From assembly GCF_000730605.1 (NCBI RefSeq), contig NZ_BBIS01000021.1, positions 1-64,000 on the forward strand: a stretch of 64,000 bases of DNA, given 5' to 3'. Under the pieces are notes generated by a model. The model had not been told where the DNA came from, made no database searches, and saw nothing but the letters and a program-made list of their open reading frames with translations. This document shows positions 49,752 to 59,368 of this stretch, in pieces. The translations under genes and the position numbers were made by a program. The stretch is from Pseudomonas monteilii NBRC 103158 = DSM 14164 (GTDB lineage Bacteria; Pseudomonadota; Gammaproteobacteria; Pseudomonadales; Pseudomonadaceae). How positions within the stretch are numbered: the first letter of the stretch is position 1; the number at the start of each line of letters is the position of its first letter.

Positions 49752-49782
49752 TTGTAGGCGCGGCGCAAGGCCGCGCCTGCAA
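49752..49782. repeat. Palindrome between motB and rsgA
   Basis: TTGTAGGCGCGGC pairs with GCCGCGCCTGCAA with one wobble pair and a 5-base loop. It lies between converging stops and may be a bidirectional transcript end. It belongs to the extragenic palindromes common in this genus, but its core differs from the TTCGCGGG type. Confidence 0.65.
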
Positions 49783-49783
49783 C

Positions 49784-50815
49784 TCAATGGCTGTCTTGTG
49801 ACAGGCTGGCGATGATCGAGCGGTAGCTGTTCATGCGCTGCGGCTTGATGCGCCCTTCGTCCAGTGCCTTGAGCAGCGCACAGCCCGGTTCGCGGTCATG
49901 TTTGCAGTCGCGGAAGCGGCAGGTGCCGAACAGGTCGCGGAACTCGATGAAGCCATCTTCCACATCGTCGCGGCTGACATGGCCAAGGCCGAATTCGCGG
50001 ATGCCCGGCGAGTCGATCAGGTCGCCGCCGTTAGGGAAGTGGTACAGCCGTGCCGTGGTAGTGGTGTGGGTGCCCTGGCCAGACCATTCCGACAGGTCGC
50101 CGACACGGGTGTCGGCGTCTGGGAGCAGGCTGTTGACCAGCGACGACTTGCCCACGCCCGACTGGCCGACGAATACGCTGATGTGGCCGTCGAGCTGCTG
50201 TTGCAGGCGCTGCATGCCATCACCGTGGTGTGCCGATACCTCCAGCAGTGGGTAGCCCAGTTCGCGGTAAACCTCCAGCAACGCATGCAGGCCAGGGCCG
50301 TTCTCGTCGTTGATCAGGTCGGCCTTGTTCAGCAGCAGTAGCGGGCGCAGCCCCGCGTGCTCGGCAGCGACCAGGTAGCGGTCAATCAGGTTCGGGTGGG
50401 GCTCCGGGGCCGGGGCGAACACGATCACGATCAGGTCGACGTTGGCTGCCACAGGCTTCAGCTGCCCGTGATTGTTCGGCCGGCACAGCTCGGTGCTGCG
50501 CGGCATCTGCGCCACGATCACGCCAATGCCCTGGTTGCCCGCACGCCATACCACGCGGTCACCGGTGACCAGTGCTGGCAGGTTGGCGCGCAGGTGGCAG
50601 CGGAACACCTGGCCTGCGGATTCGCCGTCCTGGGCTTCCACCTCTACCTGCACACCGAAGTGCGCGATCACCAGGCCCAGTTGCTCAGGCCCCAGATCGC
50701 CGCCTTCCAGTTCCTGCAGCACGTGCTGCTCGCGTTTGGCGGCGCGAGCGGCGCGCTCGCCCTGGATTTTTTCGATCCGCCAGTTCTGGCGGCGATTGAG
50801 CTGGCGTTTGGCCAT
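49784..50815 (-). CDS. rsgA: Small ribosomal subunit biogenesis GTPase RsgA
   Basis: Assists late 30S maturation. The 343-residue circularly permuted GTPase has G4 (LLNKADL) before G1 ([15 protein letters not shown]) and G3 (DSPGIREF). An OB-fold lies at the N-terminus, and a zinc-binding Cys/His cluster ([14 protein letters not shown]) lies near the C-terminus. It is divergent from orn, the same pairing as in E. coli. Confidence 0.96.
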   Translation of the reverse strand: MAKRQLNRRQNWRIEKIQGERAARAAKREQHVLQELEGGDLGPEQLGLVIAHFGVQVEVEAQDGESAGQVFRCHLRANLPALVTGDRVVWRAGNQGIGVIVAQMPRSTELCRPNNHGQLKPVAANVDLIVIVFAPAPEPHPNLIDRYLVAAEHAGLRPLLLLNKADLINDENGPGLHALLEVYRELGYPLLEVSAHHGDGMQRLQQQLDGHISVFVGQSGVGKSSLVNSLLPDADTRVGDLSEWSGQGTHTTTTARLYHFPNGGDLIDSPGIREFGLGHVSRDDVEDGFIEFRDLFGTCRFRDCKHDREPGCALLKALDEGRIKPQRMNSYRSIIASLSQDSH

Positions 50816-50967
50816 GAAAGTACCGTGAGAGAGGCCCGGCGAGGGGCATTGAAAACGGCAGGCAGTTTAGCACGCCAGGCGTTGGACTTTTCCGCTTACC
50901 TTTGTGCAGTGAATGGGCGTGCCTTGGCCACTAGGCTACTATGACGGCCTATACGAGGAGCCCCTAC

Positions 50968-51510
50968 ATGCAAAACCCACAGAACCTGATCTGGATCGAC
51001 CTGGAAATGACCGGCCTGGATCCGGACAGCGACGTCATCATCGAGATGGCGACCATCGTCACCGACAGTGAGCTGAACACCCTGGCCGAAGGGCCGGTGA
51101 TCGCTATCCATCACAGTGACGAAGTGCTGGCGCGCATGGACGAATGGAACACTCGCACCCACGGTGCTTCGGGCCTGACCCAGCGCGTGCGCGAGAGCAA
51201 GGTCAGCATGGCTGAAGCCGAGGCGCAGACCATCGCCTTCCTCGAACAGTGGGTGCCCAAGGGCAAGTCGCCCATCTGCGGCAACAGCATCTGCCAGGAC
51301 CGCCGCTTCCTCTATCGCCACATGCGCAACCTGGAAAACTACTTCCACTACCGCAACCTGGATGTCTCCACCCTGAAGGAGCTGGCCGCGCGCTGGGCGC
51401 CGAATGTGCGTGACAGCTTCAAGAAGGGCAACACCCACCTCGCGCTCGACGACATTCGCGAGTCGATCGCCGAGCTGCGCCACTACCGCGAGCACTTCAT
51501 CAAGGTGTGA
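50968..51510 (+). CDS. orn: Oligoribonuclease Orn
   Basis: A 3'-5' exonuclease that degrades dinucleotides, including pGpG from c-di-GMP turnover. The 180-residue protein has the DEDDh motifs (Asp11 and Glu13 in [28 protein letters not shown]). The ATG at 50968 follows ACGAGGAG. An in-frame ATG at 50941 has no site. Confidence 0.97.
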   Translation: MQNPQNLIWIDLEMTGLDPDSDVIIEMATIVTDSELNTLAEGPVIAIHHSDEVLARMDEWNTRTHGASGLTQRVRESKVSMAEAEAQTIAFLEQWVPKGKSPICGNSICQDRRFLYRHMRNLENYFHYRNLDVSTLKELAARWAPNVRDSFKKGNTHLALDDIRESIAELRHYREHFIKV

Positions 51511-51601
51511 GCTGAAACGGCGCAGATATTGTATCTGCGCCCCCTTTTGGTGCTTCGAGCAACTGGTTAGACTGCGCGCCTTTCTCGCACGGACACGCAC
51601 C

Positions 51602-52213
51602 ATGTTGTTGATGCTCTACCTCATCGCCATCACTGCCGAAGCCATGACTGGCGCGCTGTCTGCCGGGCGCCGCGGCATGGACTGGTTCGGCGTGGTGCTG
51701 ATCGCCTGCGTCACCGCCCTGGGTGGCGGCTCGGTGCGCGACGTGCTGCTCGGGCATTACCCGCTGACCTGGGTGAAACACCCGGAATACCTGGTGCTGA
51801 CCAGCTTCGCGGCGCTGCTGACCATCTTCATTGCGCCGATGATGCGCCGCCTGCGCTCGCTGTTTCTGGTGCTCGATGCACTGGGGCTGGTGGCCTTTAC
51901 CCTGATTGGCTGCATGACCGCGCTGGAGATGGGGCAGGGCATGCTGGTGGCGTCGATAAGCGGGGTGATCACCGGGGTGTTTGGCGGCATCTTGCGGGAT
52001 ATCTTCTGTAACGACATTCCGCTGGTGTTCCGGCGCGAGCTCTATGCCAGCGTGTCGTTCGCGGCGGCCTGGTTCTACCTGGGGTGTGTGTATTTCAAGG
52101 TGCCGGCAGAGCAGGCGATGCTGCTGACGTTGTTTGGCGGGTTCCTGGTGCGCTTGCTGGCGATTCGTTTCCACTGGGAAATGCCCAAGTTTCACTATAA
52201 CGACCAGCAGTGA
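51602..52213 (+). CDS. Trimeric intracellular cation channel family protein (UPF0126)
   Basis: A 203-residue membrane protein with seven hydrophobic segments made of two internal repeats. Each has a GGG/S-RD type motif (LGGGSVRDVLLG and VFGGILRDIFC). Prokaryotic TRIC proteins are monovalent cation channels. The physiological role here is unknown. The ATG at 51602 starts at the first helix. It is tail-to-tail with queG. Confidence 0.85.
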   Translation: MLLMLYLIAITAEAMTGALSAGRRGMDWFGVVLIACVTALGGGSVRDVLLGHYPLTWVKHPEYLVLTSFAALLTIFIAPMMRRLRSLFLVLDALGLVAFTLIGCMTALEMGQGMLVASISGVITGVFGGILRDIFCNDIPLVFRRELYASVSFAAAWFYLGCVYFKVPAEQAMLLTLFGGFLVRLLAIRFHWEMPKFHYNDQQ

Positions 52214-52219
52214 ATTCGT

Positions 52220-52236
52220 GGGCCGCACAGCGGCCC
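52220..52236. terminator. Hairpin between the TRIC gene and queG
   Basis: GGGCCGC/GCGGCCC stem with an ACA loop in the 26-base gap between converging stops. No long T-run is present. Confidence 0.5.
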
Positions 52237-52239
52237 CAG

Positions 52240-53304
52240 CTATTGAATGCCGTGCTGGGCCAGCGCCCACTCCACATGCTCGCGCACCAGCTCCGATTCA
52301 TCGTCACGCCGTGCTTTCAGCGCCTCGATCACTGGAATGGTGGATGGCGCATTGCCCAACCCTACCGCCAGGTTGCGCAAGAACCGCTCATACCCCGCCC
52401 GCCGCAACGGCCCGCCCTCGGTCTTGCGCAGGAAGGTGCGCTCATCCCACAGGAACATTTCCGCCAGCTCGGCATTTTCCAGCCCATGCCGTGGCTGGAA
52501 GTCCTGCTCCTGGCTGTGTTTGGCAAAGCGGTTCCATGGGCAGACGATCTGGCAATCGTCGCAACCGAACACCCGGTTGCCCATCTTCGCGCGCAGCTCG
52601 ACAGGGATCGCGCCCCTCAGTTCGATGGTCAGGTATGAAATGCAGCGCCGCGCATCCAGCACATAGGGCCCGACGAAGGCCTGGGTCGGGCAGATGTCCA
52701 GGCAGGCCTGGCAGCGGCCGCAGTGTTCGCTGGTGGTGGCTTCGTCCACCGGTATTGGCAGGTCGACAAACAGCTCGGCGAGGAAGAAGTAGCTGCCTGC
52801 CTTGCGGTTGAGCAGCAGGGTATTCTTGCCGATCCAGCCCAGGCCGGCCTGTTCGGCCAGGGCCTTTTCCAGCACCGGGGCGCTGTCGACGAAAGCGCGG
52901 TAACCGAACGGGCCGATGGCCTCCTGGATGCGGTCGGCCAGGAACTGCACGCGCTTGCGCACCAGTTTGTGATAGTCCCGGCCCAGCGCATAGCGCGAGA
53001 TGTAGGCTTTTTCAGGCTGTGCCAGGCGCTGTGCCATCTGTGTGTCGCCGGACAGGTAGTCCATGCGCAGCGACACCACGCGCACGGTACCGGGGATCAG
53101 CTGATCGGGGTGCGAGCGCTTGCTGCCATGTGCGCCCAGGTACTCCATCTCGCCCTGGTAGCCAGCATCGAGCCAGCGTTGCAGGTGATGTTCGTGTTCG
53201 CCAAGGTCGACCCCGGCGATGCCAACGTGGGCAAAACCGAGTTCTTGGCCCCAAATCTTGATCGATTGGGCCAGTTGGGCGAGGTCAGGCGTACAGACGG
53301 ACAT
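52240..53304 (-). CDS. queG: Epoxyqueuosine reductase QueG
   Basis: Cobalamin- and Fe-S-dependent reduction of epoxyqueuosine to queuosine in tRNA. The 354-residue protein has two [4Fe-4S] clusters, CGRCQACLDICP and CDDCQIVCPWN, and an N-terminal cobalamin-binding region. The ATG at 53304 is preferred to a TTG 15 bases upstream. It is divergent from nnrD with only 65 bases between starts. Confidence 0.94.
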   Translation of the reverse strand: MSVCTPDLAQLAQSIKIWGQELGFAHVGIAGVDLGEHEHHLQRWLDAGYQGEMEYLGAHGSKRSHPDQLIPGTVRVVSLRMDYLSGDTQMAQRLAQPEKAYISRYALGRDYHKLVRKRVQFLADRIQEAIGPFGYRAFVDSAPVLEKALAEQAGLGWIGKNTLLLNRKAGSYFFLAELFVDLPIPVDEATTSEHCGRCQACLDICPTQAFVGPYVLDARRCISYLTIELRGAIPVELRAKMGNRVFGCDDCQIVCPWNRFAKHSQEQDFQPRHGLENAELAEMFLWDERTFLRKTEGGPLRRAGYERFLRNLAVGLGNAPSTIPVIEALKARRDDESELVREHVEWALAQHGIQ

Positions 53305-53335
53305 GGATGGGCAAGGCAATACGGGTTCAGGTGCG

Positions 53336-53341
53336 TATAAT
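53336..53341 (+). promoter_or_regulatory. Possible -10 box of the nnrD-tsaE-amiB-mutL-miaA operon
   Basis: A perfect TATAAT lies 29 bases before the nnrD ATG in the short divergent gap. No good -35 is seen. Its position at the head of a long operon supports it. Confidence 0.55.
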
Positions 53342-53369
53342 TCTGCCAGACATTGGAGCCTTTGACCCC

Positions 53370-54230
53370 ATGCCGCAGACCAAACACCCCAGCCATGCCC
53401 CTCAACTGCTCAGCAGCGTGACCGTCGCGCACCTGCCGGCCCGGCATGCGCATGCCCATAAAGGCGACTTTGGCCATGTCCTGGTGGTCGGCGGTGACCT
53501 TGGCACCGGCGGCGCCGTGCTGCTCAGCGCCGAAGCCGCGCTGCGGTGCGGTGCCGGGCTGGTCAGCGTGGCAACCCGGCCCGAACATGTCTCGGCCAGC
53601 CTGGCGCGTTTGCCCGAGGTAATGTGCCTGGGCGTCAGTTCGGCCAATCAGTTGATGGGTGTGCTGGAGCGAGCCTCGGTGCTGGTGGTCGGCCCGGGGT
53701 TGGGGCAGGCGGCATGGGGCCGCAGCTTGCTGTCGGCGGTGGCCAATGCCGAGCGGCCGCAGGTGTGGGACGCCGATGCCCTGAATTTGCTGGCACGTAC
53801 CCCACTGGCCCTGCCCAGTGGCAGCATCCTCACCCCGCACCCGGGCGAGGCGGCGCGGTTGCTGGGCATTTCCACCGAGGCGGTGCAGGCCGACCGCCCG
53901 GGTGCTGCGCGCAAGCTGGCGCGACGGTATAACAGCGTCTGCGTGCTGAAAGGGGCCGGTACCCTGGTGGCCGACCCTGCCGGGCAGTTGATGCTGTGCG
54001 AGCGTGGCCATCCGGCCATGGCCGGTGCCGGCTTTGGCGATGTGCTGACCGGTGTGCTGTCGGCGTTGCTGGCCCAGGGCCTGGACGCCTGGCAGGCCGC
54101 CGGGCTGGGGGTGTGGCTGCACGCCTGTGCGGGCGAGCGGCTGGGTATAAAAGGTAGAGGCCTGGCGGCCAGTGATCTGGCGCCGGTCATTCGAACGTTG
54201 TTGGAGGAGCATTCTGCGTGTCTGGCATAA
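53370..54230 (+). CDS. nnrD: ADP-dependent NAD(P)H-hydrate dehydratase, single domain
   Basis: Repairs damaged NAD(P)HX. The 286-residue protein covers only the ribokinase-like dehydratase domain (KGDFGHVLVVGGDLGTGGAV; DADALNLLA; AGAGFGDVLTGVLSAL). The N-terminal YjeF epimerase domain that is fused in E. coli Nnr (about 515 residues) is absent. The ATG at 53370 leaves no room for it. It overlaps tsaE by 13 bases. Confidence 0.9.
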   Translation: MPQTKHPSHAPQLLSSVTVAHLPARHAHAHKGDFGHVLVVGGDLGTGGAVLLSAEAALRCGAGLVSVATRPEHVSASLARLPEVMCLGVSSANQLMGVLERASVLVVGPGLGQAAWGRSLLSAVANAERPQVWDADALNLLARTPLALPSGSILTPHPGEAARLLGISTEAVQADRPGAARKLARRYNSVCVLKGAGTLVADPAGQLMLCERGHPAMAGAGFGDVLTGVLSALLAQGLDAWQAAGLGVWLHACAGERLGIKGRGLAASDLAPVIRTLLEEHSACLA

Positions 54231-54691
54231 CCCTGTTTCTGGCCGATGAAGACGCCACGGTCAAATTTGGCGCAGCACTGGCCGAGGTGACCGGCGGTCG
54301 CGGTGTGATCTTTCTTGAAGGCGACCTGGGCGCTGGCAAGACTACGCTTTCCCGAGGGCTGATCCGCGGCCTGGGCCATACGGGGGCAGTGAAAAGCCCG
54401 ACCTTCACCGTGGTCGAACCCTACGAGATCGGTGAGGTCCGAGCATTCCACTTCGACCTGTATCGCCTGGTCGATCCGGAGGAACTGGAGTTCATGGGGA
54501 TTCGTGACTATTTCGAGGGCGACCCGCTGTGCCTGTTCGAGTGGCCACAAAAGGGTGCGGGCGTTTTGCCAAAGCCTGACCTGACCATTACCATAAGCCC
54601 CCAAGCGGGCGGACGCTCGCTGATCCTTTCGCCGCAGGGGGCTCGCGGCGAGGCCTGGTGCGTGGCACTGGCCAAACACTATAAACAGTAA
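54218..54691 (+). CDS. tsaE: tRNA threonylcarbamoyladenosine biosynthesis ATPase TsaE
   Basis: ATPase partner of TsaB/TsaD in making t6A37 in tRNA. The 157-residue protein has Walker A GDLGAGKTT (residues 35-43). The start is the GTG at 54218 behind a strong GGAGGAG inside the nnrD gene, giving a 13-base overlap. Confidence 0.95.
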   Translation: MSGITLFLADEDATVKFGAALAEVTGGRGVIFLEGDLGAGKTTLSRGLIRGLGHTGAVKSPTFTVVEPYEIGEVRAFHFDLYRLVDPEELEFMGIRDYFEGDPLCLFEWPQKGAGVLPKPDLTITISPQAGGRSLILSPQGARGEAWCVALAKHYKQ

Positions 54692-54702
54692 GTGGGGTAG
54701 GT

Positions 54703-56133
54703 ATGCGCATACGCGCACTGGTCGCCATCGTTGGTCTGCTGCTGACAACGGTGACCGTTGACGCTCTGGCCGTCACTCAAGTCAAGAGCGTGCGCCTGTG
54801 GCGCGCGCCAGACAACACGCGGCTGGTCTTCGACCTGTCTGGCCCCGTGCAGCACAGCGTCTTCACCCTGAGCGCGCCGGACCGCCTGGTTATCGACATC
54901 AATGGTGCGACGCTGGCCGCGCCGTTGAACGTGGCCACCTCCAACACGCCGATCAGCAGCGTGCGTTCGGCCCAGCGTACCCCGACCGACCTGCGCGTGG
55001 TGGTCGACCTGAAAAAGTCGGTCACCCCGAAAAGCTTCACCCTGGCGCCGAATGCCCAGTACGGCAACCGCCTGGTGGTCGACCTGTACGACCAGGAGGC
55101 CGACGCCATTGCGGCCAGCGCGCCGCCTCCGGCCCCGGCGCCGGTGCAGACGCCTGCGACCACGCCTGCCGTGCCGGTAAGCCCGGCCCAGCCCGCCATC
55201 AAGCTGCCACCGGTACCGAGCGGCAAGCGTGACATCGTGGTGGCCATCGACGCCGGTCACGGCGGCGAAGACCCGGGGGCCTCCGGCTCGCGCGGCCAGC
55301 ACGAAAAAGACATCGTGCTGCAGATCGCCAAAGAGCTGCAGCGCCAGATCAACAGCGAAAAAGGCTTCCGTGCCGAGCTGACCCGTACTGGCGACTACTT
55401 CATCCCGCTGCGCAAGCGCACGGAAATCGCCCGCAAGAAGGGCGCCGACCTGTTCATCTCGATCCATGCCGACGCGGCACCGTCGCGCGCCGCCTTTGGT
55501 GCCTCGGTGTTCGCCCTGTCTGACCGTGGCGCTACCTCCGAGACCGCGCGCTGGCTGGCCGACACGGAAAACCGTTCCGACCTGATCGGGGGTGCCGGCA
55601 ACGTCAGTCTGGATGATAAGGACCGCATGCTCGCTGGCGTGCTGCTGGACCTGTCGATGACCGCCACCCTCAGCTCCAGCCTCAATGTGGGGCAGAAGGT
55701 GCTGGGTAACATGGGACGCGTCACCTCGCTGCACAAGCAGCGTGTGGAACAGGCCGGCTTCATGGTGCTGAAATCGCCGGACATTCCATCGATTCTCGTT
55801 GAAACCGGGTTTATCTCGAACAACAACGAAGCCGCCAAGCTGGCCACCGCCAGCCACCAGCAGGCGTTGGCCCGCTCGATCCACACCGGTGTGCGCCAGT
55901 ACTTCCAGCAAAACCCGCCGCCTGGCACGTATATCGCCTGGCTGCGTGACACCGGCAAGATTGCCGCCGGCCCGCGTGAGCACACGGTACGCCCTGGCGA
56001 AACCCTGGCGATGCTCGCCGTGCGCTACCAGGTGAGCGTGGCCAGCCTGCGCAGCACCAACAGCCTCAAGACCGATGAGCTGAAGGTCGGCCAGCGCCTC
56101 GACATCCCTGCTACTACACTGGCCTCGCAATGA
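54703..56133 (+). CDS. amiB: N-acetylmuramoyl-L-alanine amidase AmiB
   Basis: Cleaves septal peptidoglycan during cell separation. The 476-residue exported protein has a signal peptide to about residue 24, an AMIN targeting domain, and a Pro/Ala linker near 140-170. The Amidase_3 domain follows, with zinc ligands in [12 protein letters not shown], the Glu after GSRGQ, SIHADA and the catalytic Glu in [11 protein letters not shown]-terminal LysM repeat begins [13 protein letters not shown]. The stop overlaps the mutL start (ATGA). Confidence 0.95.
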   Translation: MRIRALVAIVGLLLTTVTVDALAVTQVKSVRLWRAPDNTRLVFDLSGPVQHSVFTLSAPDRLVIDINGATLAAPLNVATSNTPISSVRSAQRTPTDLRVVVDLKKSVTPKSFTLAPNAQYGNRLVVDLYDQEADAIAASAPPPAPAPVQTPATTPAVPVSPAQPAIKLPPVPSGKRDIVVAIDAGHGGEDPGASGSRGQHEKDIVLQIAKELQRQINSEKGFRAELTRTGDYFIPLRKRTEIARKKGADLFISIHADAAPSRAAFGASVFALSDRGATSETARWLADTENRSDLIGGAGNVSLDDKDRMLAGVLLDLSMTATLSSSLNVGQKVLGNMGRVTSLHKQRVEQAGFMVLKSPDIPSILVETGFISNNNEAAKLATASHQQALARSIHTGVRQYFQQNPPPGTYIAWLRDTGKIAAGPREHTVRPGETLAMLAVRYQVSVASLRSTNSLKTDELKVGQRLDIPATTLASQ

Positions 56134-58028
56134 GTGGCGGTTCGCGCATTCAGCTGCTCAGCCCGCGGCTGGCCAACCAGATTGCCGCTGGCGAGGTTGT
56201 CGAGCGGCCGGCCTCGGTCGCCAAGGAACTGCTGGAAAACAGCCTGGACTCCGGTGCCCGACGCATTGACGTGGAAGTGGAGCAGGGCGGCGTCAAGCTG
56301 CTGAAGGTGCGCGACGATGGCAGCGGCATTTCTGCCGACGACCTGCCGCTGGCCCTGGCCCGCCATGCCACCAGCAAGATCCGCGAGCTGGAAGACTTGG
56401 AAGGGGTGTTGAGCCTGGGGTTCCGTGGCGAGGCGCTGGCTTCGATCAGCTCCGTGGCGCGGCTGACCCTGACGTCGCGTACCGCCAGCGCTACCGAGGC
56501 CTGGCAGGTGGAAACCGAAGGCCGTGACATGCTCCCGCGCGTACAGCCGGCGGCGCATCCGGTGGGAACTTCGGTGGAAGTGCGCGACCTGTTCTTCAAT
56601 ACCCCGGCGCGGCGCAAGTTCCTCAAGGCCGAGAAAACCGAATTCGATCACTTGCAGGAAGTGATCCGCCGGCTGGCGCTGGCACGTTTCGATGTCGGCT
56701 TCCACCTGCGGCATAACGGCAAGAGCATCCTCAGCCTGCACGAGGCTCACGACGAAACAGCGCGTGCCCGGCGGGTAGGTGCCATCTGCGGCCCGGGCTT
56801 CATGGAGCAGGCGCTGCCGATCGACGTCGAGCGCAACGGCCTGCGCCTGTGGGGCTGGGTCGGCCTGCCGACCTTCTCGCGCAGCCAGGCAGACTTGCAA
56901 TACTTCTTCGTCAATGGCCGCGCAGTGCGTGACAAGCTGGTCGCCCACGCCGTGCGCCAGGCCTACCGCGACGTGCTGTTCAATGGCCGGCACCCGACCT
57001 TCGTGCTGTTCCTGGAGCTGGAGCCCAACGGCGTCGACGTCAACGTGCACCCGACCAAGCACGAAGTGCGCTTCCGCGAAGGGCGTTCGGTGCACGATTT
57101 CCTGTATGGCACCCTGCACCGTGCCCTGGCCGATGTGCGCCCGGAAGACCAGCTGGCCGCGCCTGCCGCCGTGCCTGAGGTGATCCGCCCCACTGGCCAA
57201 CAGGCCGGTGAGTTCGGCCCGCAGGGCGAAATGCGCCTGGCTTCGCCGGTGCTTGAGCAGCCTCGTGCCCCGCAGCAGTCGTTCTCCAATGGCGGCAGTG
57301 GTGCGGGCTATCAGTATCAGTACACCCCACGCCCGTCACAGCCGGTGCCGGCTGCCGAAGCGCAGGCGGTGTATCGCGAATTTTACAAGCCGTTGGAAAA
57401 CGGTGCGGCGCCGGCAACGGCCCTTCCCGAAAGCCAGGGTGACATTCCCCCGCTGGGCTACGCGCTGGCGCAGCTCAAGGGCATCTACATCCTCGCTGAG
57501 AACGCCGTTGGCCTGGTGCTGGTGGACATGCACGCCGCCCACGAGCGCATCATGTACGAGCGCCTGAAGGTGGCCATGGCTAGCGAAGGCCTGAGCGGGC
57601 AACCGCTGCTGGTGCCTGAAACCCTGGCCCTGAGCCAGCGCGAAGCGGACTGCGCCGAAGAACACGCGCAGTGGTTCCAGCGCCTGGGCTTCGAGCTTCA
57701 GCGCCTGGGCCCGGAGACCCTGGCGATCCGCCAGATCCCGGCCTTGCTCAAGCAGGCGCAGGCCAACCGACTGGTGCAGGATGTGCTCGCCGACCTGATG
57801 GAATACGGCACCAGCGACCGTATCCAGGCGCACCTCAACGAGCTGCTCGGCACCATGGCCTGCCACGGCGCGGTGCGCGCTAACCGGCGCCTGGCCATTC
57901 CCGAGATGAACGCCCTGCTGCGCGACATGGAAAACACCGAGCGCAGCGGCCAGTGCAACCATGGCCGTCCCACATGGACCCAGATGGGCCTGGACGACCT
58001 GGACAAACTCTTCCTGCGCGGTCGATGA
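56130..58028 (+). CDS. mutL: DNA mismatch repair protein MutL
   Basis: Couples MutS mismatch recognition to strand incision. The 632-residue protein has a GHKL ATPase domain ([24 protein letters not shown]), a Pro/Gln-rich linker at about 345-430, and a C-terminal dimerisation domain. That domain carries the endonuclease motif DMHA-x2-E-x4-E starting at Asp466, which E. coli MutL lacks. Strand nicking is therefore probably intrinsic and MutH-independent. Confidence 0.97.
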   Translation: MSGGSRIQLLSPRLANQIAAGEVVERPASVAKELLENSLDSGARRIDVEVEQGGVKLLKVRDDGSGISADDLPLALARHATSKIRELEDLEGVLSLGFRGEALASISSVARLTLTSRTASATEAWQVETEGRDMLPRVQPAAHPVGTSVEVRDLFFNTPARRKFLKAEKTEFDHLQEVIRRLALARFDVGFHLRHNGKSILSLHEAHDETARARRVGAICGPGFMEQALPIDVERNGLRLWGWVGLPTFSRSQADLQYFFVNGRAVRDKLVAHAVRQAYRDVLFNGRHPTFVLFLELEPNGVDVNVHPTKHEVRFREGRSVHDFLYGTLHRALADVRPEDQLAAPAAVPEVIRPTGQQAGEFGPQGEMRLASPVLEQPRAPQQSFSNGGSGAGYQYQYTPRPSQPVPAAEAQAVYREFYKPLENGAAPATALPESQGDIPPLGYALAQLKGIYILAENAVGLVLVDMHAAHERIMYERLKVAMASEGLSGQPLLVPETLALSQREADCAEEHAQWFQRLGFELQRLGPETLAIRQIPALLKQAQANRLVQDVLADLMEYGTSDRIQAHLNELLGTMACHGAVRANRRLAIPEMNALLRDMENTERSGQCNHGRPTWTQMGLDDLDKLFLRGR

Positions 58029-58029
58029 A

Positions 58030-59001
58030 ATGAGCGGCAAGCCCCCTGCAATATTCCTGATGGGCCCGACGGCGGCCGGCAAGACCGACCTGGCTATCGA
58101 GCTGACCCAAGTACTGCCCTGCGAGCTGATCAGCGTCGATTCGGCGCTGGTCTATCGTGGCATGGACATCGGTTCGGCCAAACCGTCGAAAGAAATCCTC
58201 GCTGCCCACCCGCACCGGCTGATCGACATCCGCGACCCGGCCGAGAGCTATTCGGCCGCGCAGTTCCGTGCTGACGCCCTGGAGGCCATGGCCGAGATCA
58301 CTGCACGCGGCAAGATACCGCTGCTGGTGGGTGGCACCATGCTCTACTACAAGGCGTTGATCGATGGCCTGGCAGACATGCCGGCAGCAGACGCTGCCGT
58401 GCGCGCCGAGCTGGAGGCTCAGGCCGAAGCGCTGGGCCTGGCCGAGCTGCACCGCCAGCTGGCCGAGGTTGACCCGGTGTCAGCGGCGCGCATTCACCCC
58501 AATGACCCGCAGCGGCTGATCCGAGCGCTGGAAGTGTACCGGGTGAGTGGCGAGAGCATGACGGTTCATCGCCAACGTCAATTCGCGGAAAGTCGCGGCG
58601 CAGACGCAGGCGCTGACGGACATTTGCCCTATACTGTCGCCAGTTTGGCGATTGCTCCTACAGATCGTCACATTTTGCATCAGCGAATTGCGTTACGATT
58701 TTCGCAGATGCTGGAACAGGGCTTCGTTGACGAGGTCCGATCGCTGCGAGCCAGAAGTGACTTGCACGCCGGGCTGCCGTCTATACGGGCAGTGGGGTAT
58801 CGGCAGGTCTGGGATTACCTGGATGGCAAGCTGACTGAGAATGAGATGCGTGAACGCGGTATCATTGCAACCAGGCAGCTGGCCAAGCGGCAGTTCACCT
58901 GGTTGCGTGGCTGGCCTGACGTACACTGGCTTGACAGCCTGGCCTGCGACAATCTGTCCCGCACCTTGAAATACCTTGGGGCCATCTCCATATTGAGCTG
59001 A
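58030..59001 (+). CDS. miaA: tRNA dimethylallyltransferase MiaA
   Basis: Adds an isopentenyl group to A37 of tRNAs reading UNN codons. The 323-residue protein has Walker A GPTAAGKT (12-19) and the [18 protein letters not shown] segment typical of MiaA. The ATG at 58030 lies one base after the mutL stop. Longer in-frame starts lie inside mutL. Confidence 0.96.
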   Translation: MSGKPPAIFLMGPTAAGKTDLAIELTQVLPCELISVDSALVYRGMDIGSAKPSKEILAAHPHRLIDIRDPAESYSAAQFRADALEAMAEITARGKIPLLVGGTMLYYKALIDGLADMPAADAAVRAELEAQAEALGLAELHRQLAEVDPVSAARIHPNDPQRLIRALEVYRVSGESMTVHRQRQFAESRGADAGADGHLPYTVASLAIAPTDRHILHQRIALRFSQMLEQGFVDEVRSLRARSDLHAGLPSIRAVGYRQVWDYLDGKLTENEMRERGIIATRQLAKRQFTWLRGWPDVHWLDSLACDNLSRTLKYLGAISILS

Positions 59002-59095
59002 GTCCCTGCTGATTGCCGTCTATTCTTGCGAAGGGGCGGCCTAATTTATCGATTTTATTGATTTTCTATTATTTATCCTTACAGGAGTGCGGCAT

Positions 59096-59356
59096 ATGTC
59101 AAAAGGGCATTCGCTACAAGACCCTTACTTGAACACCTTGAGAAAAGAAAAGGTCCCGGTATCCATCTACCTGGTCAACGGCATCAAGCTGCAGGGCTCG
59201 ATCGAATCCTTCGACCAGTTCGTGGTACTGCTGAAAAACACCGTCAGCCAGATGGTCTACAAGCACGCCATTTCGACTGTCGTGCCTGCCCGTCCGGTTC
59301 GCCTGCCAAGCCCGTCCGATTCCGAACACGGCGACAGCGAGCCAGGCAACGCCTGA
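59096..59356 (+). CDS. hfq: RNA chaperone Hfq
   Basis: Hexameric RNA-binding protein for small-RNA and Crc-linked translational control. The 86-residue protein has Sm1 and Sm2 motifs ([28 protein letters not shown]) and a short polar tail. The ATG follows AGGAG. A GTG 9 bases upstream is less likely. The 94-base gap from miaA is AT-rich in its second half, unlike its surroundings, and probably contains hfq promoters. Confidence 0.98.
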   Translation: MSKGHSLQDPYLNTLRKEKVPVSIYLVNGIKLQGSIESFDQFVVLLKNTVSQMVYKHAISTVVPARPVRLPSPSDSEHGDSEPGNA

Positions 59357-59368
59357 TAGGAGCCTGCA

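Noticed and set aside
47729..49768. 679-codon open frame antisense to motAB
   Set aside because: Shadow of motA and motB, both certain.
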